A stretch of 7,147 nucleotides of DNA from CAZKYX01 sp964557125 (lineage in GTDB: Bacteria > Patescibacteriota > Microgenomatia > Levybacterales > GWA1-39-11): positions 1 through 7,147 of the forward strand of contig CAZKYX010000046.1 in the NCBI GenBank assembly GCA_964557125.1, read 5' to 3'. Numbering within the stretch: the stretch's first letter is position 1; every line of letters begins with the position of its first letter. The position numbers were made by a program, and so were the translations under genes. The notes under the pieces are model-generated. The model saw only the letters and a program-made list of their open reading frames with translations. It was not told where the DNA came from and did no database searches. Shown in pieces: positions 1 through 4,888 of this stretch.

Positions 1-215
1 CCTCCTGATTTGACGGGTACTATCGGCAAATTAGCAACCTTTTCAGGAGTTGCAACGGTATTATCAACAATAAGGGCTCCCAAATCAATTACTTTAAAGT
101 AGTTGAGTATACCAATAATGAGTGCTGTTAGCCCAACAATAATTACTAATTCAAAAATGAGTGCCTTTACATTCACAAAAGAAGACTTCTTTGTTGTAAT
201 TTCAATATTTTCCAT
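1..215 (-). CDS. N-terminal part of a single-pass membrane protein, cut by the window edge
   Basis: The frame is open from an ATG at 215 to the window edge, giving 71 residues without a stop. It begins MENIEITTKKSS, followed by one strongly hydrophobic stretch at about residues 18-40 (ending ALIIGILNYF) and then a more polar segment containing NTVATPEKV. The layout suggests a protein anchored by one N-terminal helix with its main domain outside the cytoplasm. The start is supported by a good promoter ending 8 nt upstream and by the lack of another in-frame ATG between promoter and start. No Shine-Dalgarno sequence is visible, so translation is probably near-leaderless. It is divergent from the cupredoxin-like gene at 300. 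No family could be recognised from this fragment. Confidence 0.7.
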   Translation of the reverse strand, partial: MENIEITTKKSSFVNVKALIFELVIIVGLTALIIGILNYFKVIDLGALIVDNTVATPEKVANLPIVPVKSG

Positions 216-223
216 AATAATTC

Positions 224-253
224 ATTGTAGGTACGCACCGGAGCCTTTGTCAA
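224..253 (-). promoter_or_regulatory. Promoter of the leftward membrane-protein gene
   Basis: Read on the minus strand, TTGACA (253-248) and TACAAT (229-224) are separated by 18 bp. This is a perfect -35 box and a one-mismatch -10 box of the sigma-70 type. Only 8 nt separate the -10 box from the ATG at 215, so the transcript should start at or within a few nt of the start codon. Confidence 0.6.
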
Positions 254-263
254 TGCTTGCGCG

Positions 264-293
264 TTGACTCACCAGTCATCCATATGTTAGGCT
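264..293 (+). promoter_or_regulatory. Probable promoter of the cupredoxin-like gene
   Basis: TTGACT (264-269) lies 18 bp before TAGGCT (288-293). The -35 box is good and the -10 box weak. Transcription would begin about at the ATG (300), which predicts a leaderless mRNA and agrees with the absence of any Shine-Dalgarno sequence. The -35 boxes of this promoter and the divergent one are only 10 bp apart. Confidence 0.35.
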
Positions 294-299
294 AAAACT

Positions 300-713
300 A
301 TGAAACAGATCAATAAGCAAGGCCTTTTGAGAGCAGTACTAGGTGTATTTATTCTGACAATATTAATTGTAGCAATTACCCCCAATAAAATAAAACTTGA
401 AAAGAAAGAGACCATTCCGTCTACAACAGTCACCAAAAAAATTACAACCTACACAGTGAACGTCACAAATAGTGGATTTGACCCCAAATTGATAACCGTA
501 AAAAGGGGGGAAGTCGTTATCTGGATGAATACAACAACCAAAAAAGCAACGGTAAATTCGGATGACCATCCGACCCATAAACTTAACGCGTTCTTAAACC
601 TAGGAAGTTTTAATGCAAAATCAAGTGTTCAAGCCTATTTTGCAGAAGCTGGCACGTATACATACCATAATGAACTTAATCCTTCTCAAAAAGGCACAGT
701 AATCGTGGAATAA
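300..713 (+). CDS. Membrane-anchored cupredoxin-fold protein lacking the usual type 1 copper ligands
   Basis: The 137-residue protein has a hydrophobic N-terminal segment at residues 9-27 (an anchor or uncleaved signal), a Thr/Lys-rich linker, and a plastocyanin-like beta domain at about 50-137. Family features include NSGFDPKLITVKRGEVVIW, the HPTH segment (His90, His93), AGTYTYH and a final GTVIVE strand. It should sit on the outer face of the membrane. In copper-binding relatives the last loop reads like YHCELHPSM, supplying Cys, His and Met ligands. Here it reads YHNELNPSQ, with Asn124, Asn127 and Gln130 at those positions, so a normal blue copper centre is unlikely. The fold assignment is fairly secure. 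Function is unknown; non-redox metal binding through the remaining histidines, or a structural role, are both possible. The gene probably starts leaderless at 300. Confidence 0.8.
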   Translation: MKQINKQGLLRAVLGVFILTILIVAITPNKIKLEKKETIPSTTVTKKITTYTVNVTNSGFDPKLITVKRGEVVIWMNTTTKKATVNSDDHPTHKLNAFLNLGSFNAKSSVQAYFAEAGTYTYHNELNPSQKGTVIVE

Positions 714-776
714 CCCATATCCTTGATCGCAAAAAAAACCTCCCAAAAAAAGCCTTCTGTAATTTACACACTAGCA

Positions 777-845
777 TTTACCATCAAGACAACCCCACCT
801 CCGATGTGAGGTTGCTATATACAAATGTCCTGGCTTGATGGTAAA
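777..845. repeat. 12-bp perfect inverted repeat enclosing the left transposon hairpin
   Basis: TTTACCATCAAG (777-788) is the exact reverse complement of CTTGATGGTAAA (834-845). The arms enclose the left copy of the 24-bp repeat, giving a nested stem-loop that ends 8 nt before the transposase ATG. It could be a substrate structure for the single-strand transposase, or an mRNA structure or operator controlling its expression. Confidence 0.7.
791..814 (+). repeat. Left 24-bp hairpin repeat of the transposase unit
   Basis: This copy is identical over 24 bp to 1524-1547, and the flanking bases differ on both sides. Its core is a hairpin with stem ACCTC/GAGGT and loop CGATGT, extended by one more C-G pair beyond a mismatch. 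Confidence 0.9.
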
Positions 846-853
846 AATAATAC

Positions 854-1525
854 ATGCCCAAACGCAAAGTGCCTTTTGTTAATGGTGAGTTTTACCATGT
901 ATATAATAGGGGTGTTAACAGAAGAAAAACCTTTTTAAAAGAAAGCGACTACTCAAAATTCTTAAAAACAATTGAATACTACTCTTTCACAAACCAAAGA
1001 CTGAAATTCTCTGAATATCTAGACCTCAGCCCTCAAGCTCAAGCTGAATATTTCAGTAAACTAAGCCAAAAATCTATTGAGATTGGCAGCTTTGCACTAA
1101 TGCCAAATCATTTTCATTTTCTTATAAAACAAACTGGAGAAAAAGGAATAACAAATTTTATGAGACTTTTTGAAAATAGTTATACAAAGTATTTCAACCT
1201 AAAACACGGAAGAGTTGGGCATTTGTTTCAAGGTCAATTCAAAGCGGCTCACATAGAAACAACAGAACAGTTATTACATGTTTTTCGTTATATTGACCTC
1301 AATCCACTTACCTCCTTAGTAGTTAAGTCAATTGAGGAACTTGAGAACTATTCTTGGTCTTCATATCACATCCATATTGGTAAGGGGAATTCTGTAAACT
1401 TTATTAATTCAAAATCACTTATTGAACAATTTGAAGGTAAAGAAAGCTATCAAGAATTTGTTTCGAATCAAAGCGAGTATCAGCAGGAACTAGAAATAAT
1501 CAAACATCTCACGCTTGAAGAATAA
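854..1525 (+). CDS. REP-associated-type Y1 (HUH) tyrosine transposase
   Basis: The 223-residue protein belongs to the IS200-like Y1 transposase family in its REP-associated (RAYT) branch. It should nick and rejoin single-stranded DNA through a 5'-phosphotyrosine bond. The N-terminal FYHVYNRGVNRR is typical. The metal-binding HUH motif is MPNHFHFL with His86 and His88. A helix containing Tyr110 and Tyr113 (NSYTKYFN) should carry the catalytic tyrosine, then come GHLFQGQFK and RYIDLNP...YSWSSY, both conserved in the branch. The gene looks complete and undamaged. No Shine-Dalgarno sequence precedes the ATG, which lies 8 nt after a nested inverted repeat. The TAA stop (1523-1525) overlaps the right repeat by two bases. 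Such proteins can be mobile or domesticated; one copy here cannot tell which. Confidence 0.9.
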   Translation: MPKRKVPFVNGEFYHVYNRGVNRRKTFLKESDYSKFLKTIEYYSFTNQRLKFSEYLDLSPQAQAEYFSKLSQKSIEIGSFALMPNHFHFLIKQTGEKGITNFMRLFENSYTKYFNLKHGRVGHLFQGQFKAAHIETTEQLLHVFRYIDLNPLTSLVVKSIEELENYSWSSYHIHIGKGNSVNFINSKSLIEQFEGKESYQEFVSNQSEYQQELEIIKHLTLEE

Positions 1526-1547
1526 CCCCACCTCCGATGTGAGGTTG
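1524..1547 (+). repeat. Right 24-bp hairpin repeat, overlapping the transposase stop codon
   Basis: This is an exact, same-orientation copy of 791-814. It begins with the last two bases of the transposase TAA, so the hairpin immediately follows the coding region and could also act on the 3' end of the mRNA. Confidence 0.9.
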
Positions 1548-1557
1548 ACCCTGCTAA

Positions 1558-1584
1558 CTGACAATTGCCATCAAGGTATATAAT
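1558..1584 (+). promoter_or_regulatory. Probable promoter of the HExxH protein gene
   Basis: A perfect TATAAT lies at 1579-1584, with CTGACA (1558-1563) as a -35 candidate at a short 15-bp spacing. Only 12 nt separate the -10 box from the ATG at 1597, predicting a leader of about 5 nt with no room for a ribosome binding site. TTGCCA at 1565-1570 is too close to serve as the -35 box. Confidence 0.45.
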
Positions 1585-1596
1585 ACTGGTACTTCA

Positions 1597-2454
1597 ATGA
1601 ATAAATATCTGGCGAGCAGTGATGATTTTAAGACAATTGAAAAAGCTATTACGCTGGTTTTCAGCCCAAAATTATCTTTCATCTTTAAAGAGAAGCTCTT
1701 GCTTGAGCACTTTCTCCTTGTTTCTTTTGACTCTAAATATATTTACATTTGGACTACTGAACATCTTGATACCCTTGAAAAAATGAAATGTTCCGTTGAA
1801 AAAATCACGGCTGGTAAAATACCTCACACCATTGCCTTTACAGACGAAGATAGATTGGGCTGGATGTCAAGGATTACATCCGACTACATATGGAATCTCT
1901 TACCTAACAATCTAAAAGTGAATGAATTTACACTACCCAAAATGTCAGGAAGCCTCTTAGGTGATTTTATTACACAACAGACTAATAAAAACCAGCCATT
2001 TAATCCATACGTGACAGAAGAGAGTTATACCGCTACCCTCATTCACGAATTCGCCCATCTGTATTACAATCAACACAAAAATTGGTGGTATTCAAATAAA
2101 ACTTATAATATCTCTCTACTTGATGCTTCTCTTTCACTTTTTGAAAGTAAAAAAACAACAATACCAATACTTTACACCCCCTCACCATTATTTCTCTCAG
2201 AATTATTTGCATTTTGTGCAGAATATGCCGCAAGTGAAATATCTTTTCCGAGACACAAAAAAGCTATGGATACTTTTTCACAACAACGAATTGAAAAGCT
2301 CAGAAAAGTTGAGCTAATCAAGGACTTAGAAACTGAGGACTCAACTATTGGGGAAAGTACGCCACACGATACAGCGATAATATTGGGTAGGATTCTCCTT
2401 AAAAAATACCCTACCAACTGGCCAGAAATTCTCCTCACAAAACAAAGCTACTAA
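1597..2454 (+). CDS. HExxH metallopeptidase-like protein of unknown family
   Basis: The 285-residue protein has the zinc-binding signature HEFAH at residues 150-154 within YTATLIHEFAHLYYN. In zincins the two histidines bind zinc and the glutamate activates water. A candidate third ligand is Glu202 or Glu209 in SELFAFCAEYAA, about 50 residues later, the arrangement of gluzincin-like enzymes. There is no signal peptide or membrane helix, so it should be cytoplasmic. The N-terminal 140 residues were not recognised. The TAA at 2452-2454 directly abuts the stop codon of the convergent six-Cys peptide gene, and no terminator is visible between them. Its position beside a RiPP-like operon makes leader-peptide processing a possible role, but it is on the opposite strand and the link is inference. 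An unrelated housekeeping protease is equally possible. Confidence 0.7.
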   Translation: MNKYLASSDDFKTIEKAITLVFSPKLSFIFKEKLLLEHFLLVSFDSKYIYIWTTEHLDTLEKMKCSVEKITAGKIPHTIAFTDEDRLGWMSRITSDYIWNLLPNNLKVNEFTLPKMSGSLLGDFITQQTNKNQPFNPYVTEESYTATLIHEFAHLYYNQHKNWWYSNKTYNISLLDASLSLFESKKTTIPILYTPSPLFLSELFAFCAEYAASEISFPRHKKAMDTFSQQRIEKLRKVELIKDLETEDSTIGESTPHDTAIILGRILLKKYPTNWPEILLTKQSY

Positions 2455-2694
2455 TCACCGTGGTCCTCCCAAGTTAGGAGAACAGGTTACCTGAGGTACA
2501 CAAGGATTTGTTGGAAAACAACCCTCTGTTCTTGGCCTACACATAATATTTGGGTCACACATCCCAGTATTAGGAGGACATGGATTAATTTCGCCCTTTA
2601 CTGGCTGTGACATCCCAGAAACAAGCTCAATTGTTGGCTCTTCTACAGATTCAACAATTGGTTCTTGATGTATTAAAGTTAAACTTTCTGTCAT
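2455..2694 (-). CDS. Six-Cys (CxP)6 putative RiPP precursor peptide
   Basis: This 79-residue peptide has an acidic, Cys-free N-terminal half (residues 1-38, ending in QPVKGEINP) and a C-terminal half with six cysteines at 39, 46, 52, 59, 65 and 71. All six have proline at +2: CPP, CDP, CRP, CFP, CVP and CSP. The spacing of 6-7 residues is regular. It ends in NLGGPR. A leader followed by a Cys repeat core, encoded 21 nt after a radical SAM/SPASM maturase, is the plan of ranthipeptide and SCIFF-like precursors, where the enzyme forms thioether bonds from Cys. The start is fixed by a very strong Shine-Dalgarno sequence. The exact family was not recognised. Alternatives are a small metal-binding or disulfide-rich protein, but there is no secretion signal. 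Confidence 0.75.
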   Translation of the reverse strand: MTESLTLIHQEPIVESVEEPTIELVSGMSQPVKGEINPCPPNTGMCDPNIMCRPRTEGCFPTNPCVPQVTCSPNLGGPR

Positions 2695-2699
2695 TATTA

Positions 2700-2709
2700 C
2701 ACCTCCTTT
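2700..2709 (-). promoter_or_regulatory. Near-perfect Shine-Dalgarno sequence of the precursor gene
   Basis: AAAGGAGGTG on the minus strand ends 5 nt before the ATG at 2694, with the GGAGG core 7 nt away. It lies wholly in the 21-nt gap after the maturase stop. No other protein gene in the window has a comparable site, which suggests strong translation of the peptide relative to its maturase. Confidence 0.85.
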
Positions 2710-2715
2710 CTTTGC

Positions 2716-4164
2716 TTAATGCCCCATTGGCTTAACCATGGGTATTTGCAACTCTCGAGCCTCATCAATAAGTTTTTTTAAAGATTCATCGTAAAAAGGA
2801 GTGCCATTATCATCTACCTTCCATGTGCCTCCACCCCACTCACCCCTATATGGGTTGTAGGTGCAGCGAGGAAAAGGTGCGGTTTTGTAGTCTCCATTTC
2901 CATTCGAAGCACCTTCTGAAATAGGCCTACAGTCAAAGCAAACGTATCTATATTCACAATCTTGACACACCAACACATCCTCTTTCGTTGTTTTCCACAC
3001 ATCTTGAATTTCCCCTGCTAATACATTACCCAAATTACCTTTTTCAAAAACATTTCCCATAACTTTTCCCCTAGAAAAGATGCACGGAAGAACATCACCA
3101 TTATCGATAATTGTTATTTTCCCAGCCAGACAGTTATGTCCTTCGGTACTTAACTTAAAAAATGATGCTTCTGCATTAAAATTTGGACCGAGTATTAACC
3201 CATTTCTAACCAGTGATTCGTTAGATGGTTGGATTGAAATGTCATCACCTCGACCCTTAGGCCGAAGGACATCAGGAGGTCTATGAGAAAAACCCATGTC
3301 TTCGATAAATTCATTCGTACTATCAATTGTATGTTCATTTTGCTTCATAAGAACCGTTTCGACCCGTGCAAGTATATTTGCATTTCTTAATCGCTCAAGT
3401 GACTGAACTGTTTTTTTGTAACTTCCGGGGGTCCTTGTAATTGAATCATGCACAGCTTCATTCTCTGAATACAAGGATACTGCTATATGCAAATCTAAGT
3501 CTTTTATTTTTTGAATCTCAGATTCTTTTATTAATGTCGCATTGGTAAAAATTTCTATCATTTCAAATCCCATCTCCTTTGCATACGTTGCAAGATCCAA
3601 AACGTTTTCTCCTGCTTCCCCCTTCCAGAGGAATGGTTCACCACCAATAAATTGGCAGTTTCGTGCCCCAAGTTGATAGGATTGAGCAATATTATTCTTC
3701 CATTCAGAAGCTGTCAGCTTTCTTTTTTTACTCCTAATCTCTTCTAAAGGAATTTCTTCGAGTCCTATTACCTTTCTGTAAGTTGGAGGCATACTGTCAG
3801 CGTAGCAGTGAACACATCGCTCATTGCAGTCATCGCTGATTATTTCAAACCAAGCAAAATCAAGCTTAAATTCAGGTTTTTCTCGCTCGACAGTTTGCAA
3901 TCCCGTCTCAGAAAGGAGTCCACCTTCTTTCAATTTGTCCAGATAATTCTTATTGTCTTGAAGTCCAAGCAGCGTCTCTTTCCCTGATTCATTTACTGAA
4001 TATACGTTGCCTGTGTTGGTATCACATATAGAAGCCTTTTTTACACCCGGTACAAAATAAACTCCTTCATTGAGTTGATATAATGATTTCCTGTGTGAAA
4101 GCCCAGTAGAATTATCAGAAGAATTGTTATCCGGCAGGTAGTCAAAAACAGACTCTTTGCCCAT
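2716..4164 (-). CDS. Radical SAM/SPASM peptide maturase with PqqD-like N-terminal segment
   Basis: The 482-residue enzyme should bind S-adenosylmethionine and three iron-sulfur clusters and modify a ribosomal peptide in the cytoplasm. Residues about 28-85 (LNEGVYFVPG, TGNVYSVNESG, LLGL) resemble the PqqD-like recognition element that binds leader peptides. The radical SAM cluster motif is CNERCVHC with Cys113, Cys117 and Cys120, followed by the SAM-binding FIGGEPF (172-178). A C-terminal SPASM domain has Cys345, Cys361, Cys400, Cys403, Cys409, Cys412 and Cys434. The frame stays open upstream to 4374, but that part lies inside 5S rRNA and the terminator. The ATG at 4164 follows an extended -10 promoter and is the better start. 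The substrate is presumably the CxP-repeat peptide encoded just downstream. The specific reaction (thioether, epimerisation or other) cannot be read from sequence. Confidence 0.9.
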   Translation of the reverse strand: MGKESVFDYLPDNNSSDNSTGLSHRKSLYQLNEGVYFVPGVKKASICDTNTGNVYSVNESGKETLLGLQDNKNYLDKLKEGGLLSETGLQTVEREKPEFKLDFAWFEIISDDCNERCVHCYADSMPPTYRKVIGLEEIPLEEIRSKKRKLTASEWKNNIAQSYQLGARNCQFIGGEPFLWKGEAGENVLDLATYAKEMGFEMIEIFTNATLIKESEIQKIKDLDLHIAVSLYSENEAVHDSITRTPGSYKKTVQSLERLRNANILARVETVLMKQNEHTIDSTNEFIEDMGFSHRPPDVLRPKGRGDDISIQPSNESLVRNGLILGPNFNAEASFFKLSTEGHNCLAGKITIIDNGDVLPCIFSRGKVMGNVFEKGNLGNVLAGEIQDVWKTTKEDVLVCQDCEYRYVCFDCRPISEGASNGNGDYKTAPFPRCTYNPYRGEWGGGTWKVDDNGTPFYDESLKKLIDEARELQIPMVKPMGH

Positions 4165-4179
4165 AAATATGGTAAATAA

Positions 4180-4188
4180 ATTATAACA
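4180..4188 (-). promoter_or_regulatory. Extended -10 promoter of the maturase-precursor operon
   Basis: On the minus strand TGTTATAAT is a perfect TATAAT with the TGn extension. A TTGACA (4199-4194) sits only 8 bp upstream, too close to be its -35 box. No good -35 lies at normal spacing, which fits an extended -10 promoter. The start codon is 15 nt downstream, so the leader should be about 8 nt long. Confidence 0.6.
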
Positions 4189-4205
4189 GGGTCTGTCAAG
4201 TGCAC

Positions 4206-4230
4206 AAAAAAACCGCCCTTGCAAGGCGGT
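4206..4230 (-). terminator. rRNA operon terminator, probably bidirectional
   Basis: ACCGCC (4212-4217) pairs with GGCGGT (4225-4230) around a 7-nt loop. On the minus strand the stem is followed by a run of seven T (4212-4206), ending transcripts from the 5S gene. On the plus strand it is followed by another T run (4235-4241), so it may work both ways. The promoter of the next operon follows within 20 bp. Confidence 0.85.
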
Positions 4231-4281
4231 CTTCTTTTTTTCGCACTGAAAATTGGGATGTAGAGACTTAAAGGAAGGAAT

Positions 4282-4395
4282 TTCCTGGCGATGACCCATT
4301 TTCCCCCCGTAAGGAGTATCGTAGGCGCTGATATGTTTCACTTCTCTGTTCGGAATGGGAAGAGGTGGTTCCATATCGCTCAGATCACCAAGGAA
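4282..4395 (-). rRNA. rrf: 5S ribosomal RNA
   Basis: The minus strand reads as a full 5S rRNA of about 114 nt. It contains the conserved loop region CCCATTCCGAACAGAGAAGT and the helix near TACTCCTTACGGG. The ends TTCCTTGGTG and CGCCAGGAA pair as helix I. The pairing continues outside the mature ends (GGAAG with CTTCC), as expected for an rRNA precursor processing stem. It lies about 200 bp downstream of 23S and 50 bp upstream of the terminator. Ends are estimated to within a few nt. Confidence 0.93.
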
Positions 4396-4452
4396 TTTCT
4401 TCCTTCAAATCAATAATTGTTAACAACTAAACCACAAAATACGAAAAATCAC

Positions 4453-4574
4453 AAATCCGAATATCGAAATCCGAAACAATATCAAAATATAAAAATCAAA
4501 AATCTCAAACATTTCTGTTTTGAATTTAGAAAATTTAAATTTATTTAGAATTTCGAATTTAGTGCTTCGAATTT
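4453..4574. repeat. AT-rich imperfect palindrome in the 23S-5S spacer
   Basis: The left half is purine-leaning and contains AAATCCGAA twice. The right half (TTTTGAATTTAGAAAATTTA onward, ending TTCGAATTT) is its approximate reverse complement, with the centre near 4513. In RNA it would form one long, weak hairpin of about 120 nt. The spacer (4396-4602) holds no tRNA gene. A short GC hairpin, CCCG/CGGG, follows at 4575-4586. Confidence 0.6.
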
Positions 4575-4721
4575 CCCGCAAGCGGGCAAGTGATTCTAAA
4601 GAATCTGCACTACTTCTCGACCTATTAGTACTACTAAGCTCAACACGTCACCGTGCTTACACATGTAGCCTATCAACCTGATGGTCTCTCAGGGGTCTAA
4701 AAGAAATCTTATCTTGAGGTG

Positions 4722-4754
<33 letters not shown>

Positions 4755-4888
4755 CGTGGGAATATAGCTACCCAGCGTTGCCCATACTATGGTACAACTG
4801 GCACACCAGGGATTCCCTCACCCCAGTCCTCTCGTACTAGGGGCGACTCCTCTCAAATTTCAAATCGGTTGTCCTGGATAGAGACCGA

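Larger units (their letters stand above)
791..1547 (+). mobile_element. Y1 transposase unit bounded by 24-bp direct repeats
   Basis: A single transposase gene lies between two identical 24-bp repeats in direct orientation. Each repeat contains a small imperfect palindrome. This matches IS200/IS605-type elements and RAYT-REP units, whose ends are subterminal hairpins in the same orientation rather than terminal inverted repeats. The true cleavage points are not known and may lie outside the repeats: the octamer CCATCAAG occurs just left of the left repeat (781-788) and 20 bp right of the right one (1568-1575). No accessory tnpB gene is present. Confidence 0.6.

Noticed and set aside
2172..2438. 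88-residue open frame on the minus strand, beside the RiPP operon
   Set aside because: It is antisense to the HExxH protein gene, has no ribosome binding site and no recognisable motif.
2461..2480. Possible terminator between the convergent genes
   Set aside because: TCCT/AGGA can pair over only 4 bp, lies inside the precursor gene and has no T run.
4194..4199. TTGACA as the -35 box of the maturase promoter
   Set aside because: It is only 8 bp from TATAAT, too close to act with it.
4165..4374. N-terminal extension of the maturase reading frame
   Set aside because: It runs through the 5S rRNA and the terminator and lies upstream of the promoter, so the ATG at 4164 is used.
4396..4602. tRNA gene in the 23S-5S spacer
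   Set aside because: No cloverleaf or T-loop motif was seen; the spacer is an AT-rich palindrome.
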